Part shown: positions 44,320 to 54,100 of the stretch, piece by piece
Layout: every line of letters begins with the position of its first letter
How positions within the stretch are numbered: the stretch's first letter is position 1
Origin: Streptomyces cupreus
GTDB lineage: Bacteria > Actinomycetota > Actinomycetes > Streptomycetales > Streptomycetaceae
Assembly (NCBI RefSeq): GCF_014257025.1
Contig: NZ_JACMSF010000023.1
Location: forward strand, 55,537-119,536
DNA: 64,000 bases
Direction of reading: 5' to 3'
The notes under the pieces: generated by a model
The model's input: only the letters and a program-made list of their open reading frames with translations
Databases searched by the model: none
Told to the model about the DNA's origin: nothing
Program-made: the position numbers and the translations under genes

Positions 44320-44346
44320 CCTCACAGTTCGACGCCGTGACTCGTC
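44320..44346 (+). promoter_or_regulatory. Candidate ECF41-type autoregulatory promoter of the sigma factor gene
   Basis: CCTCACA (44320-44326) and CGTC (44343-44346) are separated by exactly 16 nt, 42 bp upstream of the sigma ATG. Together with the minus-strand copy the two -35 elements look like an inverted repeat (TGTGAGG ... CCTCACA), but the paired CGTC elements show they are two divergent promoters. Confidence 0.72.
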
Positions 44347-44388
44347 GGACTGAACGGGGGCAAAGCGACCGAGGGAGTCGGCGACACC

Positions 44389-45330
44389 ATGACCAACGCA
44401 TCCGGGTACGAGCACAGCCGGCCCGATGATCCGGGCCTGAGCGCGATCATGAGCGAGCGGCGCCAGCTGATCAATCTCACGTACCGGCTGCTCGGCTCGC
44501 TGACCGAGGCCGAGGACGTCGTACAGGAGACGTACACGCGCTGGTACGCCATGTCCGAGCGGGAGCGGGAGGCGATCGAGTCGCCCGGGGGCTGGCTGAC
44601 CACCGTAGCCAGCCGCATCTGTCTCGATCTGCTCGGCTCGGCCCGGGCCAGGCGGGAGCGCTATGTGGGTGAGTGGGTGCCGGAGCCGCTGCCCGCGGAC
44701 ACCGACTGGATCAGCGGGCGGTGGGGCGGCGGCACGGCAGTCGACCCGGCCGACCGGGTCACCCTCGACGAGTCGATCAACATGGCCTTTCTCGTCGTAC
44801 TGGAGTTGATGACCCCGGCCGAACGCGTCGCGTTCATCCTGCACGACGTCTTCCGCTACACCTTCGCCGAAGTGGCCGCGATCGTCGGCCGTACGGAGCC
44901 GGCGTGCCGGCAGTTGGCCTCCTCGGCCCGCCGTCGTATCCGCGCCTCGCAGTCCTCGGCGGCTCCGGCGGCCCGGCGCGCCGACACCGTGCGGGCCTTC
45001 AAGGCGGCATGGGAGGCCAAGGACATCGACGCCCTGATCGGGCTGCTCGCCCCCGACGCCACGGCGACCGGCGACGGCGGCGGTCTGGTGCAGGCCGTGC
45101 TGCGGCCGATCGAGGGCGCCGAGGAGATCGCGCGATTCTTCGCCGGGCGGATGGACGTGGTGCCGGATCTGATGCTCGTGGAGAGCACGGTCAACGGTCA
45201 GCCCGGTCTGGTCGCCCAGGTGGACGGCGTGCCGGTGTCGGTGCTGGCGTTCGATGTCGCGGGCGACCGGATCAAGCAGATCTGGTCGGTGCTCAATCCT
45301 GACAAGCTCCGGCTCTGGCGGGACAGTTGA
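44389..45330 (+). CDS. ECF41-type sigma factor (SigJ-like) with C-terminal NTF2/SnoaL-like domain
   Basis: A 313-residue sigma factor. Region 2 (L-I-N-L-T-Y-R-L-L-G-S-L-T-E-A-E-D-V-V-Q-E) and region 4 (L-M-T-P-A-E-R-V-A-F-I-L-H-D-V-F, then F-A-E-V-A-A-I-V-G-R-T) are clear. After residue 205 comes a fused SnoaL/NTF2-like domain with an N-P-D-K-L motif at the end, the mark of ECF41 proteins, which use this extension instead of an anti-sigma factor. Adjacent wrbA and both promoters fit a small self-contained oxidoreductase regulon. ATG 44389 is the natural start. Confidence 0.92.
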   Translation: MTNASGYEHSRPDDPGLSAIMSERRQLINLTYRLLGSLTEAEDVVQETYTRWYAMSEREREAIESPGGWLTTVASRICLDLLGSARARRERYVGEWVPEPLPADTDWISGRWGGGTAVDPADRVTLDESINMAFLVVLELMTPAERVAFILHDVFRYTFAEVAAIVGRTEPACRQLASSARRRIRASQSSAAPAARRADTVRAFKAAWEAKDIDALIGLLAPDATATGDGGGLVQAVLRPIEGAEEIARFFAGRMDVVPDLMLVESTVNGQPGLVAQVDGVPVSVLAFDVAGDRIKQIWSVLNPDKLRLWRDS

Positions 45331-45333
45331 CGC

Positions 45334-46032
45334 TCACCGAGCCGGGCCGCCGCACTTCTGGGCCATCAGCAGATACTCGTGCGAGCGGTTCGTGCGCATC
45401 GGGTCGTCGTCGTCCTTGACCGGCCAGTCGTACAGGTGGACCCGCTCGTCCCCGAGGGTCAGATGGCGGCCGAGCACGCGTGCGGCATCCCAGGCCAGCG
45501 GGACGAACCGGTCCGCGATCCGCCGGTTCTGGACGGCGATGACGGCGTAGGCTCCCGGCCGCATCACCCCTGCGACGGCGGAGAAGGCCTCGTCGAGTGC
45601 CGTCAGGTAGGCGTCGTAGTCACGCAGTGCGTACATCTGGCCGGGGTCGGGGGCTTCGAGGTCGAGGTCGGTGCCGAAGTACGGAAGGTCGCAGAGGACC
45701 AGGTCCACGCTGTCGGGTTCGAGCGGGGGCTTGCGGGCGTCGCCCAAGAGCATGCGCTGTTCCGGGTAGCGGCCGACGCGTTGCCGTGCCTCCTCGACGC
45801 GGGCCGGGTTGATCTCGATGCCGACCCCGAGCCGTCCCTCGGCAGCGCAGGCCACCAGAGTGGTGCCCCATCCGGCGAAGGGATCGAAGACCAGGTCGCC
45901 GGGTTTGGTCAACTCGGCGATCAGCGGGCGCAGTTGGCTGACGAGACCGCTCTGCCCGGCGACCTCCTCCCGGGCGAACTCCGGGTCCTCTCCGCCGAGC
46001 ACACGCCAACTCGATATCCCCATGGGGGTCAC
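45334..46032 (-). CDS. DNA-methylase-type SAM-dependent methyltransferase in a biosynthetic operon
   Basis: About 232 residues with a Rossmann methyltransferase core. D-P-F-A-G-W-G-T-T is the SAM-binding motif of N4/N6 DNA methylases, and L-C-D-L-P-Y-F sits where their D/N/S-P-P-Y catalytic motif belongs, altered to D-L-P-Y. No target-recognition domain is present and there is no restriction gene. It is the last gene of an operon with an MFS exporter and two ATP-grasp ligases; GTG 46032 overlaps the MFS stop (GTGA). It could be an N-methyltransferase recruited for a small molecule, or a true DNA methylase. Both remain open. Confidence 0.65.
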   Translation of the reverse strand: MTPMGISSWRVLGGEDPEFAREEVAGQSGLVSQLRPLIAELTKPGDLVFDPFAGWGTTLVACAAEGRLGVGIEINPARVEEARQRVGRYPEQRMLLGDARKPPLEPDSVDLVLCDLPYFGTDLDLEAPDPGQMYALRDYDAYLTALDEAFSAVAGVMRPGAYAVIAVQNRRIADRFVPLAWDAARVLGRHLTLGDERVHLYDWPVKDDDDPMRTNRSHEYLLMAQKCGGPAR

Positions 46033-47294
46033 GCAACCTTTCCGGTGGGGCTGGTTTCGGAGACGGCCGGTGCGGCCTCGGGCGGCACCGGATGGACCGC
46101 GGCCGGTGGCAGCCTGGGTTCGAGGCGCAGCACGCCCAGCGCGGAGCCGGCCACGCCCGCCGCGAGGAGGAGCCACATGCCGGTGGCCGACAGCGAGAGC
46201 AGGGCCGTGAGCACAGTGGGCGCGAGCGCGATGGGTACCGCCCAGGACAGTTGGTAGACGGCGAGGTGACGGCCGCGGGTCTCCTCCGGCGCGGCCTGGG
46301 CGACCAGCGCGGAGGCCGTGGCGCCGTGCAGCAGCTCGCCCGCGGTGAACATGGCCGTCGCCGCGAACACCCCGGCGATCAGTGCCGCTCCGGTCGACAG
46401 TCCGCCGAGCACCGCGAAGGCGACGAAGGACAGTGCGAAGACGCCCGCGCCCAGCGCCACCGCACGCGTTCTGCGGTACTTGACCAGGAGCCGGGTGACC
46501 GGGATCTGAAGCACCGCGATACCGACCGTGTTGACCGCGTACATGATGCCCACCAGCGAGACGGGCGCGCCGAGTTCACGGGTGAGGTACACCGGCAGGG
46601 CCACGGACAGCACCATGTAGGCGAAGGCCGTCGGGATGTTCAGCAACGTCAGGCCCAGGAAGGGACGGTTGCGCGCCACCATCCGGTAGCCGCCCTTGCG
46701 AGAGACCCGGCCGCCCACCGGCGGTGCCGAGGCTCCCGGGCGGATCGTGCTGAGCAGTCCGGCCGCGACCAGATAGCCGGCGGCCGCGCCGAGTACGACG
46801 ACGTAGAACCCGGAGTCGTCGAGCGCGAGGGCCGCGCCCGCGAGGAGGCCGCCCACGCCCATTCCGGCGTTGCGCAGACTGCGTTGCAGGGCGAGCAGCT
46901 TGTCCCGCTCGGCGCCCTGCACGATTTCCGCCACGAAGGACTGGATGGCCGGCGGATAGGAGGTGTCGCCGAGGGCGACCGGCAGCACGACCGCGAACAT
47001 GGCCATGCTGTTGTCGACAAAGGGATAGATACAGAATGCCGAGGCGCGCAGCACGTATCCGCCCACCAGCACGGCACGGGCGCTGAACCGGTCGATGAGC
47101 ACTCCGGCGACCGGGTTGCTGATCAGGCCGATCACCGAGGCGGCCGTCACGATGGCGCCGACCTCGGTGAGCGGCAGACCGGTGACGTGGTGGAAGTACA
47201 GCAGCGACAGCGGCAGATACATGCCGCTGCCGGTCGCGTCGACGACCATGCCCGCCATGTACTTGAAGCGGACGGACGACAGTTGCTGCCGCAT
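46029..47294 (-). CDS. MFS exporter
   Basis: A 421-residue protein with 12 predicted helices of the major facilitator superfamily. The loop between helices 2 and 3 reads G-V-L-I-D-R-F-S-A-R, matching the family G-x3-D-R motif. Its gene starts in the stop of the upstream ATP-grasp gene (TGATG), and its stop overlaps the methyltransferase start, so it is part of the operon. Export of, or self-protection against, the operon's product is the likely job. Confidence 0.88.
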   Translation of the reverse strand: MRQQLSSVRFKYMAGMVVDATGSGMYLPLSLLYFHHVTGLPLTEVGAIVTAASVIGLISNPVAGVLIDRFSARAVLVGGYVLRASAFCIYPFVDNSMAMFAVVLPVALGDTSYPPAIQSFVAEIVQGAERDKLLALQRSLRNAGMGVGGLLAGAALALDDSGFYVVVLGAAAGYLVAAGLLSTIRPGASAPPVGGRVSRKGGYRMVARNRPFLGLTLLNIPTAFAYMVLSVALPVYLTRELGAPVSLVGIMYAVNTVGIAVLQIPVTRLLVKYRRTRAVALGAGVFALSFVAFAVLGGLSTGAALIAGVFAATAMFTAGELLHGATASALVAQAAPEETRGRHLAVYQLSWAVPIALAPTVLTALLSLSATGMWLLLAAGVAGSALGVLRLEPRLPPAAVHPVPPEAAPAVSETSPTGKVA

Positions 47295-48610
47295 CACACC
47301 TCCCCGTTCCCGGCGAGAGGCACGATCTTCGTCTCCGCGATGATCCGGGCGCCGAGGGCGCGGAGTCTGCGCTCGCACTCGGCCCGGGTCGGGGCCGAAC
47401 CCACCGTCGCGGTGAGGAAGTCGGCGGAGCCCGAGGCGGGGGCGATGACCTGTCCTTCCTCGGCGAAGAGCCAGAAGCCCTTCACCCACTCCTGGCCCGG
47501 GACGGCGGGCAGCGAGCGCACGAGTCCGGGCCGCTTCATCGTGAGCACCTGCCCCGACATACAGCGCGGCCGCAACAGGCCCCGCTCGTCCACGGCACCC
47601 TCGACCACGGGCAGCGAGAGCCCCGCCTCCGCACGGGTCACCTGTACGGCGAGCTGGATCCCGAAGAGGATCTCGAAGACCTCCCGGATCTTGGCGCCGC
47701 CGGACCGGCACGCGATTTCGCACAGCACCAGACGGTCGTCGGGCGTGTGGAAGACCTCGGCGTGGAAGGCGTGGGTGCGCAGCCGGGAACCCTTGGGCTT
47801 CAGCGCCGCCAGGGTCTGTTCGATCAGCGTGAGCAGCCGGGGGGTGAGCGGGTCGTCCACGTCCAGGGTGAGGTCGACGCGCGGACCGGGGTCGATGCCG
47901 AACGAGGCCAGGTCGTACTGGTATTGGGAGGGCCAGGCGGCCACCGTACGGCCGTCCACCACCAGCCCGTCGACATGGCACATCCGCCCGGGGACGTACG
48001 CCTCGATCAGCAGGTCCTCGCGCCGGCCGTCCTGGTAGGCCTCCGCGAGCCGTGCTTCCAGCTCGTCCCGGTCGGCGATGATGCGCAGGCCGATGGAGTT
48101 GTAGCCCTCGCGTTGCTTGAGCACCACGGGGAATCCGTGCCGGTCGGCGAAGTCGCGGGCCTCCTGGGCACTGCCCGAAACGGTGTGCGGGGCGACCGCG
48201 ATGCCGCCCTGCCGAGCCAGCTTCTTCATCAGGGCCTTGTCGCGGAACGGCGTGATGTCCGCGCTCCAGGCCCCGTCGAGGCCGAGGCGCTCGCGCAGTC
48301 GGGCGGCCAGGGCGATGTCCGCCTCGTGGTGGGCGATGACATGGGTGATGCGGTGCTTCTCGGCGAGGGCGAGCGCGCGGGCGGGCACGGCTTCGTCATC
48401 GAGGGTGTCGAAGAGTTCGAGGTGGGTGAAGTCGTGGTCGGAGTCGCCGGGGAGCTGCTCGCCGGCCGACTCGATCTTGTCCCGGGCGGCGAGTACGACG
48501 AGGTCGCCGGGGTACGGCGTGCGGTCGTGGAGTCCGGGGGCGTCACCGTCCAGCCACCGGCGGTAGGGGAAGGCGGCGAAGGGGTTGCGGTGCAGGACGA
48601 GGACGCTCAT
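47294..48610 (-). CDS. ATP-grasp ligase (second of pair)
   Basis: A 438-residue ATP-grasp enzyme of the carboxylate-amine ligase type, making an amide bond through an acyl phosphate. The central A-T-P-grasp segment is P-V-V-L-K-Q-R-E-G-Y-N-S-I-G-L (nucleotide-binding Lys) and metal-binding Glu residues lie in C-E-I-A-C-R-S-G-G. It differs from the upstream ATP-grasp protein, so two different bonds may be formed. ATG 48610 overlaps the upstream stop (ATGA). Relatives include L-amino-acid ligases such as BacD. Substrates unknown. Confidence 0.88.
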   Translation of the reverse strand: MSVLVLHRNPFAAFPYRRWLDGDAPGLHDRTPYPGDLVVLAARDKIESAGEQLPGDSDHDFTHLELFDTLDDEAVPARALALAEKHRITHVIAHHEADIALAARLRERLGLDGAWSADITPFRDKALMKKLARQGGIAVAPHTVSGSAQEARDFADRHGFPVVLKQREGYNSIGLRIIADRDELEARLAEAYQDGRREDLLIEAYVPGRMCHVDGLVVDGRTVAAWPSQYQYDLASFGIDPGPRVDLTLDVDDPLTPRLLTLIEQTLAALKPKGSRLRTHAFHAEVFHTPDDRLVLCEIACRSGGAKIREVFEILFGIQLAVQVTRAEAGLSLPVVEGAVDERGLLRPRCMSGQVLTMKRPGLVRSLPAVPGQEWVKGFWLFAEEGQVIAPASGSADFLTATVGSAPTRAECERRLRALGARIIAETKIVPLAGNGEV

Positions 48611-49908
48611 GCCGACATCACCGTCCGGTCGCTCACCGGGGCCGCTTCGGCCAGGCCGGGCCGGCCGTCGGGGTCCTTGAGCCGTACCTTCACGACGGTG
48701 CCGATGAGTTCGGCGCCGCGCCGGATCGCCGCGGTGGTGTCCTCTCCGGTGGCGGCGACCAGGCCGAGGCGGTCCCAGTTGTCCCGCAGGGGCCGTACCG
48801 TCTCCCCCGGCTTGGCGCTGATACGCACCGCGAGCACCTCGTCGAGGGCCTCGGCCTCGGCCACGCCGTCCACGGACTCCACGATGTCGCCGGGCCGCCC
48901 CACCACCGACCGAACGGCGGCTCCGCCGTGCGCCTCGGGCCGGTCGGGCAGTTCGTCGGCGAGGCCGAAGGGCGCGCCCAGGGCGAGCTTGACGGTGTCG
49001 ATGCCGTAGACGCTGTGCACCAGGTCAGTAATGGCGTCGCCGGCGATCCGGTTGTGGCTCTCGATGACTCGGGGGCCATGGGCGTCGATGCGGATCTCGG
49101 TGTGGCAGACGCCGTCCTTGATGCCGATCCGGTCCAGGAAGGCGATGACGGCCCCGCGTACCCGCTCCTCGACCGCCGCGCCGAGGCGGGCCGGGACCGC
49201 GTGCCCCAGCTCGGCGAAGTGCGCCGGGTCGGTGAACTTCTCGGTGACGGCGATGACCACATGGCGTCCGGCGGAACTGAAGGACTCCACGCTGTACTCG
49301 GGGCCGTCGAGGTACTCCTCCATCAGGAAGTCCTGGAGCAGCAGCAGCGTGGAGACCCGGTCCGTCCTGGTGCCCGCCAGCCGCCGCACCTCGGCCCAGA
49401 CCCGGTCGGCGTCGGCGGGCCCGTCGAGGCGGTGGACGCCGATACTCGCGGTGGCGTCGGTCGGCTTGACGATGAAGGGGTAGCCGTGGCGCTCCCCGAA
49501 GGCGTCCAGGTCCGCGCGCTCGCGCAGGGGCCGGGCGTGCACGTCGTCGGGGTCGAGCCCGGCGAGATGCTCGCGCATGACGGCCTTGTCGCGCAGGCGC
49601 CGGGTCACCTCGTGGCCGGTGCCGCCGAGGGCGAACAGGTCGTTGATCCGGGCCGCGTTCTCCAGGCCCGGTTCGGTGATCGAGACGGCGGCGGCGAAGC
49701 CGGGCGTGTCCCGGAGCCGCTCGGCGATCGGCTCCACCAGGTCCCAGCGGGTGTAGTCGACGACCTCCACATGGTCGGCGAGGCGCTGTTGGTCGGTGTT
49801 GACCTTGGTGGGGTGCTGCAACAGCAGGACGTCGAGGCCCAACTCCTTGGCTTTGGCGACTGTTTCGTCCGTGGCGCCGACGAGGAGCAGGCAACGCTCG
49901 GGAGTCAT
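48607..49908 (-). CDS. ATP-grasp ligase (first of pair)
   Basis: A 433-residue ATP-grasp enzyme with an N-terminal pre-ATP-grasp domain (C-L-L-L-V-G-A-T-D-E-T), the P-F-I-V-K-P-T-D-A-T-A-S-I-G-V nucleotide loop, E-Y-L-D-G-P-E-Y-S-V-E-S-F, and the metal-binding H-T-E-I-R-I ... I-E-S-H-N-R segment. I start it at ATG 49908 (M-T-P-E-R); GGAACGGAG lies about 12 nt upstream. An in-frame ATG at 49950 is possible. It follows the PLP enzyme by 105 bp on the same strand, so that enzyme may supply an unusual amino acid for ligation. Confidence 0.88.
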   Translation of the reverse strand: MTPERCLLLVGATDETVAKAKELGLDVLLLQHPTKVNTDQQRLADHVEVVDYTRWDLVEPIAERLRDTPGFAAAVSITEPGLENAARINDLFALGGTGHEVTRRLRDKAVMREHLAGLDPDDVHARPLRERADLDAFGERHGYPFIVKPTDATASIGVHRLDGPADADRVWAEVRRLAGTRTDRVSTLLLLQDFLMEEYLDGPEYSVESFSSAGRHVVIAVTEKFTDPAHFAELGHAVPARLGAAVEERVRGAVIAFLDRIGIKDGVCHTEIRIDAHGPRVIESHNRIAGDAITDLVHSVYGIDTVKLALGAPFGLADELPDRPEAHGGAAVRSVVGRPGDIVESVDGVAEAEALDEVLAVRISAKPGETVRPLRDNWDRLGLVAATGEDTTAAIRRGAELIGTVVKVRLKDPDGRPGLAEAAPVSDRTVMSA

Positions 49909-50013
49909 GGGTCGGTTGTGCTCCGTTCCTGTGTGCGGGCTGGGCATCGGTGCGCCTGTCAGTTCGACGAGACAGCGCGGCGAAGTGTGAGGTGCCCTGT
50001 CGCCGCGCACCGA

Positions 50014-50973
50014 TCACGACGCCTCGGACACGTCCTGAGCCTCGGGCCACCAGCTGAGGTAGCGCTCTCCGGTGTCCGGGAAGACGGTGATGACCGTGGC
50101 GCCGGAGAGGTCGTGTCGGCGTGCGAGTTCCAGGCAGCCGTACGCGACGGCTCCCGAGGAGACGCCGACCAGCAGTCCGGTGGTCGAGGCGATGGCGCGG
50201 GTTGTGGCCGCGGCGTCCTCGTCCTCGACCGCGATCACCTCGTCGATGAGGGTGACATCCGTGACCGGGCTGGTGAATCCGCCGTTCAGACCGGGGATGC
50301 GGTGCGGTCCCGGCTCGCCGCCGGACAGCAGGGGCGAGCCCGCGGGCTCGACAGCCACGACCTTCAGCCGCGGGTTGTGCTCCCGCAGACAGCGGGCGAC
50401 ACCGGTCAGGGTGCCGCCGGTGCCGACCCCGCACACCAGATAGTCGATACGGCCGCCGCTGTCCCGCCAGATCTCCGGGCCCGTCGTCTCGTAGTGGGCC
50501 CGGACGTTGTCGGCGTTCACGTGCTGAGCCGCATACCAGGAGCCGGGGGTCTCGGCGTGCAGTTCCTCGGCGCGCTCCACGCAGCCGGCGAAGCCGAGGG
50601 TGTGGTCGGTGAGTTCGATCTCAGCGCCCAGCATGCGCAGGGTCAGCAGGCGCTCCTGGGAGGCGTTGTCGGGGAGCACGATCCGGCAGCCGTAGCCGCG
50701 GGCGGCGGCCAGCGCGGCCAGGGCGATCCCGGTGTTGCCGGAGGTGGACTCGATGATCGTCCCACCGGGCCGTAGGGTTCCCGCCTCCTCGGCGGCGCGC
50801 AGCATGAACAGGGCGGCCCGGTCCTTGATGCTGGACAGCGGATTCGCCGCCTCCAGCTTGGCCAGCACATGCGCGTCCTCGGGCAGCCCGGCGAGTCTCA
50901 GCCGGAGCATCGGGGTGTTGCCCACGAGTTCCTCAAGTGAGCTGACGACGCTGCCGGTTGACAGTTCGGTCAC
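50014..50973 (-). CDS. Cysteine-synthase-family PLP enzyme (beta-substitution)
   Basis: A 319-residue fold type II PLP enzyme. Lys50 in L-S-S-I-K-D-R-A-A is the Schiff-base residue, S-T-S-G-N-T-G-I-A binds substrate carboxylate and G-V-G-T-G-G-T-L-T-G holds the cofactor phosphate. It is like O-acetylserine sulfhydrylase, but genes for cysteine supply do not accompany it. As first gene of an operon with two ATP-grasp ligases, it more likely forms a beta-substituted alanine for a peptide-like product. GTG 50973 follows GGAGGGG closely. It diverges from the NRPS gene. Confidence 0.88.
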   Translation of the reverse strand: MTELSTGSVVSSLEELVGNTPMLRLRLAGLPEDAHVLAKLEAANPLSSIKDRAALFMLRAAEEAGTLRPGGTIIESTSGNTGIALAALAAARGYGCRIVLPDNASQERLLTLRMLGAEIELTDHTLGFAGCVERAEELHAETPGSWYAAQHVNADNVRAHYETTGPEIWRDSGGRIDYLVCGVGTGGTLTGVARCLREHNPRLKVVAVEPAGSPLLSGGEPGPHRIPGLNGGFTSPVTDVTLIDEVIAVEDEDAAATTRAIASTTGLLVGVSSGAVAYGCLELARRHDLSGATVITVFPDTGERYLSWWPEAQDVSEAS

Positions 50974-51014
50974 GGGCCCCTCCGGGTCGGCTCTGGTCAC
51001 ACCTGCGCGCTTCG

Positions 51015-51030
51015 GCGAGCACATGCTCGC
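51015..51030. promoter_or_regulatory. 16-bp inverted repeat between the divergent biosynthetic operons
   Basis: GCGAGCA and TGCTCGC pair perfectly around a CA centre. It lies in the 214-bp region between the PLP-enzyme operon and the NRPS gene and could be the binding site of a shared regulator. Confidence 0.4.
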
Positions 51031-51187
51031 CCAGAATCCGCCGCTCCGCGTCCGCGTGACCACGCGGCCCATGGTTCGGGTTGCCGCACTGCATCGACTG
51101 CGGGGGTCGCTCGCGGCACCGGTCCTGGCGCAAATACGTACGTTCTTGCCGGAGGTCGAAGAACTGTCCGAGTACGGGGGTACGTTG

Positions 51188-54100
51188 ATGAAGAGTCAGG
51201 ACGCCGCCGGGCCATGCCTGCCTGAACTGCTGAACGCTCAGGCCCGTGCCCGACCCGGCGATATCGCCGTGGTCCATGAGGGCGAGTCGCTCACGTTCCG
51301 CGAACTGGCCGACCAGGCCGATGACGTGGCGCGATATCTGCACCATCTCGGCGTCGGCGCGGAGGACAGCGTGGGACTCTTCGTCGAGCCCTCACTGGAT
51401 CTGGTGATCGGTGCCTGGGGCGTGCTCCGGTCCGGCGGGGCCTACCTTCCGCTCTCTCCCGACTATCCCGAGGAACGCATTCGCCATATCGCGCGGGATG
51501 CCCGCATGGACGTCGTGCTCACCCAGGACGTCCTGCGGAGCCGACTGGCGCAGTTCCTCGCCGCCGACGCCGTCGTCATCACCCTCGAAGACGTCGTGGA
51601 GTTCAGGAAGCGCCGCTCCGGCGCGGATCCGGCCGAGCTGCCCGACGGCCCGTGCCCCGCGGACCTGGCATACATCATTTACACCTCGGGCAGCACGGGG
51701 AAACCCAAGGGCGTGGCGATCGAGCACCGCTCCCTCGCACACCAGATGCGCTGGCTGGCCGACACCTTCGCGCTCGACGGCGACAAGACCGTGCTCCAGA
51801 AGACTCCGATCAGTTTCGACGCCGCACAGTGGGAGATCCTGGCCGCCGCCTGCGGAAGCCGGGTCGTGGTCGGGTCGGGCGGCATCCACCGGGATCCGCT
51901 GCGCATCGTCGAGGCCGTCACCCGCCATGCGGTGACGACCCTGCAGTGTGTGCCGACGCTCCTTCAGGCCCTCGTCGACACCGACGAACTCGACCGCTGT
52001 ACGTGGCTCACCCACCTCTTCAGCGGCGGCGAGGCACTGTCCCGGGCGCTCGCGAGGAGACTCACCCGGGTCCTGCCGGACACCACGCTGGTCAATCTCT
52101 ACGGCCCGACCGAGTGCACCATCAACACCTCGGCCCACATCGTCGACCCCACTACCCTCGACGAGGGCCCCGAGACCCTACCGATCGGCAGGCCCGTGAC
52201 CGGTCTGCGCTATCACATCCTGGACGCCGAGGGCCGTCCCGTGGCGCCGGGCGAGACGGGCGAACTGCACATCAGTGGCGTGCAGTTGGCACGCGGGTAT
52301 CTGCACCGGCCGGAGCTCACCGCGGAACGCTTCAGGACGACCGACGGTCACGAAAGGCTGTACCGCACCGGCGATCTGGCCCACTGGAACCCCGACGGCA
52401 CCGCCCAGTTCGCGGGCCGCGTCGACAACCAGGTCAAGCTGCGCGGCTTCCGCATCGAGCCGGACGAGATACGTCTGGCCATCGAGGCGCACGACTGGGT
52501 GCGGAACGCGGCCGTCCTCCTGCGCACCGATCCGCTCACCGAAGCCCGGCACCTGGTGGCGTGCATCGAGCTCAGCCCCCGTGAGGCGGCGTTGATGGAC
52601 CAGGGCGAGTTCGGCGAACACCATGTGTCCAAGTCGTCCAAGCTCCAGGTCAAGACCCAGCTGTCCAACCCGGGTGTGCGGGACGATCTGCACGGGCGCC
52701 GCTCCTTACGCCTGCCCGGCGCCACCGCCACCTCCGAGGCACGGCTCCGGGCCTTCGCCCGCAAGACCTACCGCTTCTACGAGGGCGGCCCGCTGGACGC
52801 CTCCGCCGTACTGTCGGCGATCGGGCGGCGCACAGAGGGAGCAGGGTCGCGCCGCCCAGAAGAGCTGACCCTGCCTGAACTCGGTGCGATACTCCGCAAC
52901 TTCGGTCAGCATCTCAGCGAGGACCGGCTGCTGCCGAAGTACGCGTACGCCTCTCCCGGATCCCTGTACGCGGCACAGCTGTATCTGGAGCTGACCGGGA
53001 TCGAGGGTGTGGCGCCGGGCCACTACTACTACCACCCGGTCCAGCATGAGCTGGTGCTGATCCGCCGTGTCGAGGCAGCTGACGCCCGCCACCGGATGCA
53101 CTTCATCGGCCGTAGATCGGCGATCGAGCCGGTGTACAAGAAGAACATCCAGGAGGTCCTGGAGATGGAGGCCGGGCATATGGCCGGCCTGTTCGACCAA
53201 GTCCTCCCCGCCCATGGCCTCGCTCTCGCCGAGACGGCGTACGACACCGGCCTGACCCGGCTCCTGGGCTGCGCGGAGGACGACCACTACCTGGGCTCCT
53301 ACGAGCTGGTGCCGTGGTCGCCGGGGCCCGCGCAGCGCTCCGTCGACATCTATGTGCAGTTCCACCCGGGCAGCGAGGCCGGACTGCCGAGCGGCCAGTA
53401 TCGGTACCGGGACGGTCAACTGCACCGGATCAGCAGCGAGTTGGTCCTCAAGCGGCATGTGATCGCCATCAACCAGGCGCCCTACGACCGTTCCCAGTTC
53501 GCCATCACACTCGTCAGTCGCGCCGCCGAGCAGGGCAGGGAGCGGCTGAGCTATCTGGACCTGGGCCGCGAGCTGCAACGCCTGATGATGAACTCCGCAG
53601 GCCTGGGCTTCATGCCCGCGGGTTACAGCTCGCGCACCGGAGACGACCTGCCCGCCGCTCGACGCATGACGGCGATCCTGCGGGAGGCCCAACAACCCAC
53701 AGGGCCTTCGTACTTCTGCGTCGGCGGCACAGTCAGCGAGGAGCAGCTGCGCCACGAGGGCATGTACGAGGACCAGGTGCATATGAAGGGTCCTGAGGAG
53801 CTGATCAGGGACGATCTGGTCGCGTCCCTGCCCGAGTACATGCTCCCCAGCCGGATCCTGGTCCTGCCCAAACTGCCGCACACCCCCAACGGCAAGCTCG
53901 ACACCAGGGCCCTCGAAGGGTACGTCGATCAAGTAGTGGCCCGTGCCCGTCCGGTGGTGGAGCCGCGCAACCGGGTCGAGGCACGCCTTGGCGACCTGTG
54001 GAAGACGGCCCTGAAGCGGGACTTCGTCTCCGTGCACGACGATTTCTTCGAGCTCGGCGGGAACTCGCTCATCGCGGTCGCCCTGGTCAGGCGGATCAAC

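Noticed and set aside
44302..44326. TGTGAGG...CCTCACA inverted repeat as a repressor operator
   Set aside because: Each arm has its own CGTC at exactly 16 nt, so two divergent ECF41-type promoters explain the symmetry better.
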